A DNA stretch of 64,000 nucleotides, taken from contig CP092081.1 of the NCBI GenBank assembly GCA_022226935.1, positions 3,150,737-3,214,736 of the forward strand, read 5' to 3'. This stretch comes from Nitrospira sp. GTDB taxonomy: Bacteria > Nitrospirota > Nitrospiria > Nitrospirales > Nitrospiraceae. Below, piece after piece: positions 43,265 to 51,481 of the stretch (positions within the stretch are counted from its first letter, which is position 1; each line of letters starts with the position of its first letter). The position numbers and the translations under genes are program-made. Under the pieces are notes generated by a model. It searched no databases. It was not told the DNA's origin and saw only the letters and a program-made list of their open reading frames with translations.

Positions 43265-43882
43265 TTAATGGTGATGCGCGCCGGTAGCGCTGGATGCGGC
43301 GGCGTCGTCTCCGCCCAGAAATTGATCAAACAAGGCCTCTTCCTGCAATTCTTTCTTGGTCTTTGGATTCAAGGCGGCCATTTCCTGTAATTCTTCTTCG
43401 GTCACGCTGGGCAGATGGCGGATGAAATGCACGAGTTGCCAGCTGCCGCTGTCCTTCGCCGGGTCGCCGGTGCCCCAGCCGGGCATGGCCGTGAAGCGAA
43501 TGCCGTTCTGAATGATGAAGAACAATTCTCCGTCGGACATGGTTTGCGTCTCCGGCAGACGCATATCAGGCGCTTTGGGGTAGACGTTTTTCCCGATCAC
43601 GGTCTCTCCGCTGCCGTTATTCGCATGGCAGGAGGCGCAGTGGTCGGCAAAGTGGGCGCGGGCTTCCTTCATCAGCTCCTGGGTGACGGGCAGGGGATTG
43701 CGGAGTCGCCGATTCTCATAGGGAATGGCCAAGTGGCGGAGTTGCCTGGCGATCAGCACCTCTAATTCGTTCGGTTCGGCCTTGGCGCTAAACCCTGTGG
43801 AGTAAGATTGGTATCCGAACCACCCGGCGATTGCCAGGGTCGCGACCAAGCCGACCATCAAGAGCCCGCAGAGTTTCTTCAT
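43265..43882 (-). CDS. Membrane-anchored monoheme cytochrome c
   Basis: The 205-aa protein has an N-terminal membrane anchor (about residues 5-25), one heme site CASCH (in FADHCASCHANNGSGETVIG) and the axial Met in FTAMPGWG. A His tail (GAHHH) ends the chain. This is the typical mono-heme class I fold (cytochrome c, Pfam CBB3 type). ATG 43882 follows GGGAAGG; the longer start at 43924 is less likely. It would transfer electrons in the periplasm; the partner is unknown. Confidence 0.88.
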   Translation of the reverse strand: MKKLCGLLMVGLVATLAIAGWFGYQSYSTGFSAKAEPNELEVLIARQLRHLAIPYENRRLRNPLPVTQELMKEARAHFADHCASCHANNGSGETVIGKNVYPKAPDMRLPETQTMSDGELFFIIQNGIRFTAMPGWGTGDPAKDSGSWQLVHFIRHLPSVTEEELQEMAALNPKTKKELQEEALFDQFLGGDDAAASSATGAHHH

Positions 43883-43987
43883 CAGCGACAAACCTTCCCA
43901 CTCAGGCCTCGCGCCTTTCCTCACTATACAGTCTCATCCCAATGAATGCCAATCGAGTGCGTTTGCAGCGGCTATGCGTGAGCGTAT

Positions 43988-44797
43988 TTATGTGGATCGT
44001 GTTGCAGGCGTGAGCAGGCGTAGCAGTAGGAGAGCCGTCACCGGCACGTACATCAAGAGGCCGGTGGTGCCTTGGAGGGTTTCGCCGATCCAGAAAGTGA
44101 CGGCCAGGTTGAAGAGCAGCACACCGTAATAGAGGCCCACGCCCAGCAACAGGCGATGGGTCGTCAAGGGCAGATGCGCCGGCAGGGGCTGGCTCAACCG
44201 CCGGTCCAACGCAAAATAGATCAACAGCGAAATGGCGCCGACCACCGCCCATCCGGCGTAGTTGGCCATGGGCACGCCATAATGGACGCCCGGGTCCGGA
44301 TAATAATAGATCTTGCCGAGGAACCAGCGGTCGCCGCGAAGCGCCACCGGATCGATCACCATGTCGATAAAAGCGAAGAACAGCACCGTCAAGATGAAGA
44401 CCTGCCACGAAGTTCGCTCCCTGAGCGCGAACGACAGTCGAGGAGGCCGCAGGCCTGGTTCCTGATGGCCTGGGGCCACCGGCAGGAGCAACAGAAGGGC
44501 GAGGCAATAGCTGGCGAATAAGAGGAACGAAAACGAGATCGAATCCATGAAGGGAATATTGGAGATGTACAGTTCCTGCCCGATGGTCGAACCATTGTAG
44601 TGATACCAGCCGAAGGGGATGCCGGTGCGTGTCGAGGAATACTCACAGGAGAAGGCCGTAATCCAGCTGATGAGCCAGAATCGCCATGTTCGCGGCCAGC
44701 CGATGAGCGCAACAGCTGAAATCAGAAATGCGGCAAGGAAGGCAAAGACGTAGGGGCGAAACCAAATCGTTTTGAGAAACAGAAAGAAGAATTCCAT
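43988..44797 (-). CDS. Carotenoid biosynthesis protein (DUF422, CruF-like)
   Basis: The 269-aa protein is strongly hydrophobic, with about seven membrane helices. It contains the DUF422 motifs EYSSTRTGIPFGWYHYNG, IPFMDSISFSFLLFASY and FIDMVIDPVALRGDRWFLGKIYYYPDPGVHYGVPMANYAGW. Members such as CruF hydrate the 1' double bond of acyclic carotenoids. Neighbours HpnA and a polyprenyl synthase support an isoprenoid context. Confidence 0.88.
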   Translation of the reverse strand: MEFFFLFLKTIWFRPYVFAFLAAFLISAVALIGWPRTWRFWLISWITAFSCEYSSTRTGIPFGWYHYNGSTIGQELYISNIPFMDSISFSFLLFASYCLALLLLLPVAPGHQEPGLRPPRLSFALRERTSWQVFILTVLFFAFIDMVIDPVALRGDRWFLGKIYYYPDPGVHYGVPMANYAGWAVVGAISLLIYFALDRRLSQPLPAHLPLTTHRLLLGVGLYYGVLLFNLAVTFWIGETLQGTTGLLMYVPVTALLLLRLLTPATRST

Positions 44798-44810
44798 TGG
44801 GCAAGTGGAG

Positions 44811-44930
44811 GATGCTCAAAAAGGTCTTTTAGCAAGGCCGCAGGCGCTGGCAAGACCGGAGGCGTACCCTTGAGGGTACGTTGAGGATCTTGTCGAGCCG
44901 AGAACGCAGCTCAAAGCCTTTTTCAGCATC
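44811..44930. repeat. Dispersed GTAC-centre hairpin repeat
   Basis: Outer arms GATGCTcAAAAAGG and CCTTTTTcAGCATC pair across the whole intergenic space. The centre is GGCGTACCC and GGGTACG. It matches the centre of repeats at 11413, 51217, 55354 and 56885. Confidence 0.7.
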
Positions 44931-44932
44931 CG

Positions 44933-45916
44933 TTAAGCATAGCCATGCTCGCGGAACCATCGCACCGCCTTTTCCAGCGCAACTTCAACCGGTGTTTGGG
45001 GCAGGCCGAGTTCCCGGATGGCCTTCGAACAGTCGTAATGCATTTTGTATTTGGCCATCTTTACGCCTTCGAGCGGGATGCGCGGCGGGATGCCGGTCAG
45101 ATTCGCGATCCATTGATTCGCGTAGGCCAACGGCAGGATGGCCAGGCGAGGGAGTTTGACGGAAGGCGCTTTCACCCCCGTGATCCGGCTGAGGATGTGA
45201 AAGACCTCGTTCAGCAACAGGTTCTTATTGCCGAGAATGTAGCGTTCGCCCTGACGGCCCTTTTGCATCGCGAGTAAATGGCCTTGGGCCACGTCGTCCA
45301 CATCGATGAGATTCATGCCGGTTTCGATGTAGGCGGGCATCCGGCCTTTCATGAAATCCACGATGATCTGGCCGGTGGGGGTGGGCTTCACGTCCGCTTC
45401 GCCGACCGGCGCGCTCGGGTTGACGATGACGACCGGCAAGCCCTCCCGCGCGAGTTTCAGCACTTCCTGCTCGGCCAGGTATTTTGAACGTTTGTAGTGA
45501 CCAGCCATCTGTTCCAGCGACACCGGCGTGTCCTCGGTGCCCAACCCTCCGCCGGGCGGCAAGCCGATCGCGCCGATGGTGCTGCAATAGACCGTGCGCT
45601 CAATGCCGACCTCGCGCGCGGTTTCGAGCAGCGCTCTGGTGCCGGTGACATTGATCTGGTAGAAGATGGAGGGATCTTTGGCCCATAGCGCATAATGCGC
45701 CGCCACGTGATAGAGCTGCCGGCAGCCGCGTAGGGCTTGTCGAAGAGAGTCGCGATCCCGGAGGTCTCCGTGGACCTGCTCCACCGGCAGGCCGGCGAGG
45801 TTCTGAAGATCGGCCCCCTTGCGGGAAAGTGTCCGAACTTCTACGCCGGCCTTCACCAGCGCACGTGCCACAGCCCCGCCGACAAATCCTGTCGCTCCGG
45901 TGACGAGGGCTTTCAT
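44933..45916 (-). CDS. hpnA: Hopanoid-associated sugar epimerase HpnA (SDR family)
   Basis: The 327-aa protein is an extended SDR: nucleotide motif VTGATGFVGGAVARALV, catalytic Tyr-Lys in AGHYKRSKYLAE, then VNPSAPVGEADVKPTPTGQIIVDFMKGRMPAYIETGMNLIDVDDVAQGHLLAMQKGRQGERYILG. The last stretch is diagnostic of HpnA. HpnA is linked with hopanoid side-chain or squalene metabolism. The polyprenyl synthase is upstream on the same strand with a hairpin repeat between. Confidence 0.9.
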   Translation of the reverse strand: MKALVTGATGFVGGAVARALVKAGVEVRTLSRKGADLQNLAGLPVEQVHGDLRDRDSLRQALRGCRQLYHVAAHYALWAKDPSIFYQINVTGTRALLETAREVGIERTVYCSTIGAIGLPPGGGLGTEDTPVSLEQMAGHYKRSKYLAEQEVLKLAREGLPVVIVNPSAPVGEADVKPTPTGQIIVDFMKGRMPAYIETGMNLIDVDDVAQGHLLAMQKGRQGERYILGNKNLLLNEVFHILSRITGVKAPSVKLPRLAILPLAYANQWIANLTGIPPRIPLEGVKMAKYKMHYDCSKAIRELGLPQTPVEVALEKAVRWFREHGYA

Positions 45917-45979
45917 GCCTGAGATACCGTGAAACGTGAAAGGGGAAACGTGAAAAGGTAATGCTGAAAGACGCTGGAA

Positions 45980-46062
45980 CGTGAAACGTAAGACGCGAAA
46001 CGTGGGGAATATTGGAAGATGGTGTGATCGAAGAGATTGCGTTTCACGTCTTACGTTTCACG
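45980..46062. repeat. CGTGAAACG-rich inverted repeat
   Basis: Arms 45980-46002 and 46040-46062 match at 22 of 23 positions. The same CGTGAAACG words recur at 6203-6215, 45929-45955 and around 60336-60428. It could end transcripts between the polyprenyl synthase and hpnA. Confidence 0.6.
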
Positions 46063-46069
46063 CCTCACG

Positions 46070-46960
46070 TCAGTTCTTCCGCGCAGTGATGTAGCGAGCG
46101 ATCTCGCGGAGCGGATCGGCCGAGGGCCCGAATGTGTTCAGCCGGCCGATCGCGCGAGTCACGCAGTCGTCCGCCAGCTTGCGCGCGCCTTCGACGCCAT
46201 AAAACGTCGGATAGGTCTTCTTCCCGCGCTCGGCATCGGTATTGGGATTCTTGCCGAGTTCCTCGCGCGTCCCGGTGACATTCAACACATCGTCGGCGAT
46301 CTGGAAGGCCAGTCCGATGTCTTCGGCATAGCCGGTCATGTCATCGAGCTGCCGATCCGTCGCTCCGGCCGCCATCGCGCCCATGCGCACGGCGGCGCGG
46401 ATCAACATGCCGGTCTTATGCTTGTGGATGTTCTGGAGCGTGGGGAGATCAATGTCCTGATTCTCGGCCTGAATGTCGAAGACCTGCCCGCCCACCATGC
46501 CCATGTTCCCCGATCCGTAGGCCAGCTCCTGAAGAATACGCACTTGCCGGGTGGGCTCACAGCCTTTCATGAGCTCGGGCCGGCTGATGAGATCGAACGC
46601 CATGGTCAGCAGGGCGTCGCCGGCCAGAATCGCCATCGCTTCGCCGTACACCTTGTGGTTGGTCGGTTTGCCCCGGCGAAAGTCGTCGTTGTCCATCGAG
46701 GGCAAGTCGTCGTGAATCAGGGAATAGGTATGGATGAATTCCAGCGAACAGGCCACGGCCATCAGTCCTGGCGGTGTGGTGCCAATCGCTTCGGCCGCGG
46801 CGATGGTGAGGATCGGTCGGACGCGCTTACCGCCTGCCATCAGACTGTAGCGCATGCTCTCATGGAGCGTCGTGGGAGGCGTAGCAGTGGGCGGGCTGAC
46901 CTGATCGAGAAAACGGTCCACTGCCAGCCGCTTCTGTTCGAGATAGTCTTTAATGTTCAT
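46070..46960 (-). CDS. Polyprenyl (farnesyl/geranylgeranyl) diphosphate synthase
   Basis: The 296-aa protein has the trans-prenyltransferase motifs GGKRVRPIL, first Asp-rich motif DDLPSMDNDD, KTG (HKHKTGMLI) and second Asp-rich region FQIADDVLNVTGT with KKTYPT after it. It condenses isopentenyl diphosphate with allylic diphosphates. IspA-type (C15) or C20 product length is not resolved from sequence. ATG 46960 gives the expected N-terminus. It would supply hopanoid, carotenoid and quinone synthesis. Confidence 0.92.
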   Translation of the reverse strand: MNIKDYLEQKRLAVDRFLDQVSPPTATPPTTLHESMRYSLMAGGKRVRPILTIAAAEAIGTTPPGLMAVACSLEFIHTYSLIHDDLPSMDNDDFRRGKPTNHKVYGEAMAILAGDALLTMAFDLISRPELMKGCEPTRQVRILQELAYGSGNMGMVGGQVFDIQAENQDIDLPTLQNIHKHKTGMLIRAAVRMGAMAAGATDRQLDDMTGYAEDIGLAFQIADDVLNVTGTREELGKNPNTDAERGKKTYPTFYGVEGARKLADDCVTRAIGRLNTFGPSADPLREIARYITARKN

Positions 46961-47274
46961 GGGTAGATACAGGACATTGGCGATGAGTGGATGGGAACCG
47001 GCGGAGAGTAGCAAAAGGGTGAAAGGGGTGTCAATGAAGCCGGCATTCACCTGGTGGCCGTGCGCGCATAATTGGTGTCTATGTGGTTCTTGTCTTCTCA
47101 TCCCTCGTTCCCTCTTAAGAAAGTAGTTGGGTGGTTTCTCCCATTACATTCGTCCAAAGTTTTTTATTTCTCGCCCTGAGGGAGTTGCCCGGCGGCCTGT
47201 CCCTGCGCGTATGATTTCGTGCTTATTCTCGTTTCTTTTTACGACCTACTTTGTAGGAGGGTGGTCGGCTAACT

Positions 47275-47319
47275 GCGCGCGTCCAACGAGGGCCTTCTGA
47301 GGCCGCGCGTTGCGCGAGC
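47275..47319. repeat. 45-bp structured repeat, copy B (inverted partner at 40173)
   Basis: Reverse complement of 40173-40217 with one mismatch. Similar purine/pyrimidine-rich flanks extend beyond the core in both copies. The gap 46961-47397 holds this repeat and the promoter at 47360. Confidence 0.65.
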
Positions 47320-47359
47320 ACGGGGGACCATCAGGCCGGCCCTCCTTCCCCCTCCCTCC

Positions 47360-47389
47360 TTGTTTTTTCTTCGACCCCTTCGTTATACT
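47360..47389 (+). promoter_or_regulatory. Sigma70-like promoter for the zinc-ribbon gene
   Basis: TTGTTT (47360-47365), an 18-bp spacer and TATACT (47384-47389). The predicted start of transcription lies only a few bases before ATG 47398, so the message would be nearly leaderless. Confidence 0.5.
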
Positions 47390-47397
47390 TCGGCGCC

Positions 47398-47691
47398 ATG
47401 AATATTCTTCGCAATGGCGGCGGTGACTGGGAGCCGATGCTGCTGGGGATCGAACCCCGGAGCTGTAAGGTCTGCAGCCAGGGCCTGTACCGCGATAAGA
47501 CGATGCTCCGCGGGGGATGGTCGCGTTGCGCGGTTTGCGACGAATTCGTCCATTACAGTTGTCTTGCGAGCGGAAAATTCAGTTTCTTGAAGCAGCGCCC
47601 GCGGATTTGCAAAACCTGCAAGACTGCCGCGGAGCAGGCCAAACAAGCTCCTTCGTCCCCATCCAGCCAACCCGCGCCCGTCGGGTCATGA
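47398..47691 (+). CDS. Small zinc-ribbon-like protein
   Basis: The 97-aa protein has Cys pairs in CKVC, CAVC, a HYSC segment and CKTC, forming one or two probable zinc sites (treble-clef or PHD/zinc-ribbon-like), then a Ser/Pro/Ala-rich tail. Function unknown. There is no clear ribosome binding site, in keeping with a short leader. Its stop overlaps the next start (ATGA at 47688). Confidence 0.68.
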   Translation: MNILRNGGGDWEPMLLGIEPRSCKVCSQGLYRDKTMLRGGWSRCAVCDEFVHYSCLASGKFSFLKQRPRICKTCKTAAEQAKQAPSSPSSQPAPVGS

Positions 47692-48023
47692 CCCTGTTAT
47701 TGGATCCGCAGCAGCGTTCAACCAGGCCGGCCTGGCACGTGTTCTTTTCGCACACGCTCCGGTATGTGCTCGCGCCGCTGCTGTTCGTGTCCAGCGGATT
47801 TTTTACGGCGAATTTCATCGTGAGCGGCCACTACACCTGGCCTCGGACGAGCCGCGTGTTTGTCTTGACCCTCACCCTGCTGATTCTTGCCTACGAGTTC
47901 ATTTACAAAGATCGCACCATTCAGTCGAATACCCCGGATCGGGCGTTCAATGCGGTGCTGTATTCCTGTATGATTCCCTATGCTCTCGGTGTATTGATGA
48001 TGCTGGGACTGACCAAGCTGTGA
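47688..48023 (+). CDS. Small 3-TM membrane protein
   Basis: The 111-aa protein has hydrophobic helices at about residues 26-46, 55-73 and 90-108, separated by short polar loops. It overlaps the zinc-ribbon gene by 4 bases, so the two are translationally coupled. I do not recognise the family; no catalytic motif is visible. Confidence 0.65.
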   Translation: MTLLLDPQQRSTRPAWHVFFSHTLRYVLAPLLFVSSGFFTANFIVSGHYTWPRTSRVFVLTLTLLILAYEFIYKDRTIQSNTPDRAFNAVLYSCMIPYALGVLMMLGLTKL

Positions 48024-48208
48024 CAGCTTGGTCAACGAGACCGAGGGCCTTGCTCTTCCAGCGCGGAAAGGTAAAACGGGAGAACATCGTGCCTCGTCTC
48101 TCGTGAAGCGTCTCTCGTTTGGGATCGGAGCTGATGGCTGACAGCTGATGGTTCTGAACAAACGACGCTTCACGAACGACGAACGAAGCGGGGTATAGAC
48201 AGGTAGCT

Positions 48209-48589
48209 ATGGCACAGCGGTTTCAAAGCGGCGCGTTTGTCCAGCAATGTTTCGCCGTTCATCCCTTGTGTCTGTCGCTCAAACGCATCGACGACGACGG
48301 ACGGCTGGTGGTCGCCTGCACCTCCTGCCGCATGATGCATCTCATGACACCTGAACAGGTGGTGGGGCGGGTTGCGGCCGTGCCGCTTGGCGGCGAAGTG
48401 GAGGCCCCCAAAGCACAGCCTACGGCGAGAGAGGTGCTGGAAGACTGTCTGCGGGCCCACCCTGTCTCCGTCACCATCAGGGAGTTGGATGTGATTCGCG
48501 ACCAGGTGGGGTTGCGGTGCGGTGAATGCCGGCGCATCTTCGATATGCAGGTTTCGGCGTTTGAATCTCTTCAGAAATCCCAATCGTGA
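48209..48589 (+). CDS. Small protein with two tandem CxxC half-domains
   Basis: The 126-aa protein contains two copies of one module: Cys-x2-3-HPL/V...CxxCR-x3-x-M. The first is at about residues 14-46 (AVHPLCLSLK...VACTSCRMMHLM) and the second at about 81-114 (RAHPVSVTIR...LRCGECRRIFDM). Each could form a zinc ribbon, or the pair may share one metal. ATG 48209 lacks a strong ribosome binding site. Function unknown. Confidence 0.65.
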   Translation: MAQRFQSGAFVQQCFAVHPLCLSLKRIDDDGRLVVACTSCRMMHLMTPEQVVGRVAAVPLGGEVEAPKAQPTAREVLEDCLRAHPVSVTIRELDVIRDQVGLRCGECRRIFDMQVSAFESLQKSQS

Positions 48590-48651
48590 TCGTCCTTCTT
48601 CGTTCGTGACCGTGATCCTTCCGGGTGTTTGACATCGGTCTCATCAAGCGA

Positions 48652-49299
48652 ATGACGGATAGTCCCTTCATGCCAAGCCTTCGTTCCGATTCGTTACTGA
48701 CGTCGGACGAGCTCAAACTCCTAGGAGATCGGGATCTCTTCCGTTCCAAAGAGCGGACGATCCTCAAGGTGCAGGCTCTCCTGGCAACCCTCCAGGCCGG
48801 TTTGCGGGAAGATCTGGGAAAGACAACGTTGTTGCTGCCTCCCGGGTTCGATCCGGCGAAGACCCAGTCGGTGAAGGGCGAACGCTTGGAGCAGTGCCCC
48901 TACCAATACCTGGACTACCCGAAACATTTTCATGGCGACGACAAGTTTACCTTTCGCTCCTTATGCTGGTGGGGTCACCATCTGGTATTTGCGATGATCG
49001 TCGAGGGCGGGCAGGTGAAGCCGTGCAAAAAGAACTTCTTTGACCGGTTTCACCAGCTGGCCGGCCAGGGTCTGGAGCTCTCTCTGGCGCCCACGTTATG
49101 GGAATGGAAGCGCGGCGAGGGCTACACCTTGCCGATCACGCATGATCGGAAAGCCCAACTGGCGGCCGTGTTGTCCGGGCGGGCCTGGTTCAAGATCGCG
49201 CGGTTTGTCCCGCTGGATTCGCCGGCTTTACGCGAGGGACGCCTACCGGAGATTGGGCGGGAGACCTTCCGGAGCCTCTTCCCCCTTCTCAGCCCCTAA
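48652..49299 (+). CDS. Conserved-looking protein of unknown function
   Basis: The 215-aa product shows no domain I recognise. Visible features are PYQYLDYPKHFHGDDKFTFRSLCWWGHHLVFAMIVEG (aromatic, with His pair) and a central Lys/Phe-rich CKKNFFDRF. It is soluble, with no signal peptide. Start is uncertain: GTG 48625, ATG 48652 and ATG 48670 are all possible. Confidence 0.6.
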   Translation: MTDSPFMPSLRSDSLLTSDELKLLGDRDLFRSKERTILKVQALLATLQAGLREDLGKTTLLLPPGFDPAKTQSVKGERLEQCPYQYLDYPKHFHGDDKFTFRSLCWWGHHLVFAMIVEGGQVKPCKKNFFDRFHQLAGQGLELSLAPTLWEWKRGEGYTLPITHDRKAQLAAVLSGRAWFKIARFVPLDSPALREGRLPEIGRETFRSLFPLLSP

Positions 49300-49454
49300 C
49301 CATCCCAAATATTCTGATTCTCAGGCGGTGAGGGTCCGGCGAACTGCCTGAGAATTTTCCTGCTGAAATAGGTCCTTCCCGTTTGTCATCCGGCTGCGAG
49401 TTGGGTAGACTGGGCGCGTTTTAGTAAGGCCACATACTGACAGGGGAGGCATGT

Positions 49455-50105
49455 GTGATTGCACAGGGATGTCGAATCGCGAGTCAGGTCTGTATTGCGG
49501 TGGGATTAGCGCTGCTCTGGGGCTGTGCCGGAACCGGAGAAATGGTGTCGCTGAATGTGCAACCGCAGCAACCATTTGTGCAGAGCGGCCAACCCGAGCC
49601 GCTGAAAATCGTCATCGAGCCGTTTGAAGACCATCGCGCGGACAAAACGAAGATCGGCCAGCGCACCCATTTGGGCGGTGGGGTCACGAATTTTAATGTC
49701 AGCGGAGGATCGCCCGGGGTCACGATCGCCGAAGCGTTGGCCGAAGCCTTGCGGTGGCGGGGCTGGAACCGTCGCGGCTGGGATGCGCGTGTGGTGCAGT
49801 CAGGCGTGGGTGTCTCGGGCGCAGACATCGTGATCAGCGGAGAAATTCGAGATTTTTCAGCCAACGCCAAGAGCCGCGTGTTCAACACGAAATTAACGGG
49901 CGAGAGCCGCTTGGTGATCAAGGCAAAGAACGCCTCGGACGACAGTAGCACGCAGCGCAATCTCCAGGGCGAACAGAGCAAGCTGGTGTTCTGGTTTACC
50001 AGCGAGGATGTCGAGAACCTCATGTCCGGTCTCTTGCAGGACGGCATCGAGCGGTTTATCGCCGATACGAAGATTGAGGGCCGCGCGTTGAAGTCGGCCA
50101 AGTGA
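49455..50105 (+). CDS. YajG-like lipoprotein
   Basis: The 216-aa product has a lipoprotein signal with lipobox LLWGC, then a domain (KIVIEPFEDHR, GVTIAEALAEALRWRGW, ADIVISGEIRDFSANAKSRVFNTKLTGESRLVIKAKN) resembling the YajG/LptE-like periplasmic lipoproteins. GTG 49455 follows AGGGGAGG (49442-49449) with 5-base spacing. Function unknown. Confidence 0.7.
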   Translation: MIAQGCRIASQVCIAVGLALLWGCAGTGEMVSLNVQPQQPFVQSGQPEPLKIVIEPFEDHRADKTKIGQRTHLGGGVTNFNVSGGSPGVTIAEALAEALRWRGWNRRGWDARVVQSGVGVSGADIVISGEIRDFSANAKSRVFNTKLTGESRLVIKAKNASDDSSTQRNLQGEQSKLVFWFTSEDVENLMSGLLQDGIERFIADTKIEGRALKSAK

Positions 50106-50150
50106 GGCGCCTGAGAATCGACAGCGGCGCGGGGACCGCGGAGGAGCGTT

Positions 50151-51212
50151 GTGCGTGAACGCCGCTGGGAAACTGCCGGCCGGCTGACCTTTCAGGAGAT
50201 CCTGGCGGTCGGCGAGCGCCTGGGAGCCTTGGGCCTCAAGCCGGCCCATCCCGCCAAAGACGTGATCTGCTATGTGGAGGATTGGGCGGTCGAGTCCCCC
50301 CAGGCCTTCGATCAACTCGATCATTGGGCCACAGAAGACGTCACGCTCCTTCACATCCGCGACGCCTGGCAGGGCGACTTTTTTCTGCTGGCTGGCGGCT
50401 ACCATACCGTGTACCAGCGCTTTCAGGACGTCGGCACCTACTGCTCCATCAGCCATCCCTGGCGCACCAAACCCGGCTTGCGGTTTCATCATCCCACCTC
50501 TATGTTCTGGCTGGGGTTTCGTCATAATCATGCCTTTATCCGGGTGCGCCTGCATACGCAGGACGTGGTGACGCCAGGGGAAACGCGGGAGGATGCGCGA
50601 CGGGTTGAATGGGTGGATGAGCGGCGGGCTATCTTTCTCGATGCGATCGCCCTGCTGGATTTGCCGGTGGAAACCTCCGTCGACAAGGAGAATCTCGTGC
50701 TGACGCCGGCGGACTCGGCGACGCCGTTTTTCTGTTCCTGGCCTGACGCCTTCGGGCCATGCCAATTCGAATACAACACGCTGGACGCGTATGAGTTTCT
50801 CGTCCCGGCAAGCAAACTGGCAGCTACATTTGCGCCGCAACCGGCCGGGGTGCGGGCCTATCTCACCGGATTTTCCGAACAGGCGTTGGACGCCTTTGCC
50901 GCGGTGCAACCGGGTGCCCGGACGGTCTACCGCTGTTCCGTGCATTGCGCGTTGGGGGAGTTGCCGGAAGTGTTGGAGACCATCGCGCCGCTGGGCCGTC
51001 TCTACAGTACCTTGTGCGAGTTCCAGACTCAGGAGCTGATGCCAGACGGAGAGGATGCGTCGGCCATCATCGGGATTGTCGGGGGCGCCGGGGGTTTTCA
51101 GCTTGAGGCACGGCTGAATCGGGCGCCCTTGGACGAGGAGCACATGGCCGGATGGTTGGAGCGACTCTTGGGAATGCCGGTCGTGTATGCTCCGTTACCC
51201 CCCTTCCTGTAA
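50151..51212 (+). CDS. Protein of unknown function
   Basis: The 353-aa soluble product has no recognised domain. It has clustered aromatic and His residues (YHTVYQRF, SISHPWRTKPGLRFHHPTSMFWLGFRHNHAF) that could bind a ligand or metal. GTG 50151 follows GAGGAG (50141-50146). It lies 45 bp after the lipoprotein gene and may be co-transcribed. Confidence 0.62.
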   Translation: MRERRWETAGRLTFQEILAVGERLGALGLKPAHPAKDVICYVEDWAVESPQAFDQLDHWATEDVTLLHIRDAWQGDFFLLAGGYHTVYQRFQDVGTYCSISHPWRTKPGLRFHHPTSMFWLGFRHNHAFIRVRLHTQDVVTPGETREDARRVEWVDERRAIFLDAIALLDLPVETSVDKENLVLTPADSATPFFCSWPDAFGPCQFEYNTLDAYEFLVPASKLAATFAPQPAGVRAYLTGFSEQALDAFAAVQPGARTVYRCSVHCALGELPEVLETIAPLGRLYSTLCEFQTQELMPDGEDASAIIGIVGGAGGFQLEARLNRAPLDEEHMAGWLERLLGMPVVYAPLPPFL

Positions 51213-51216
51213 GACC

Positions 51217-51335
51217 GGCGGCTGAAAATGATCCCCAACTGCGTTCTCAGTCATTCCAGACCCTCAACGTACGCAAGAGTACGCCTCGGGTCCTTCATTC
51301 CCTGCGGCCTTGTTGGTTGATCATTTTGAGCCGCC
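51217..51335. repeat. Dispersed GTAC-centre hairpin repeat
   Basis: Arms GGCGGC-tg-AAAATGATC (51217-51233) and GATCATTTT-ga-GCCGCC (51319-51335) pair across the element. The centre is ACGTAC...GTACGCCTC, as in the copies at 55354 and 56885. The remaining gap to 51481 shows no gene. Confidence 0.68.
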
Positions 51336-51481
51336 GGGAAAATTATGAATACCGAGACCCGGTTCTTACCTGATACTGCCACAGGTGTTCGCCTCTAGCG
51401 ACACAGTCGCGGCGTTTCCGTATGGAAGCCTCGATTTCGCTCTTCGTTTGACAATCGCCAGCGTCTCCTGAAATCTAGCGC

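Noticed and set aside
40173-47319. Composite transposon bounded by inverted repeats
   Set aside because: The 45-bp repeats are hairpin-forming intergenic elements; there is no transposase, no target-site duplication, and the content is ordinary chromosomal genes.
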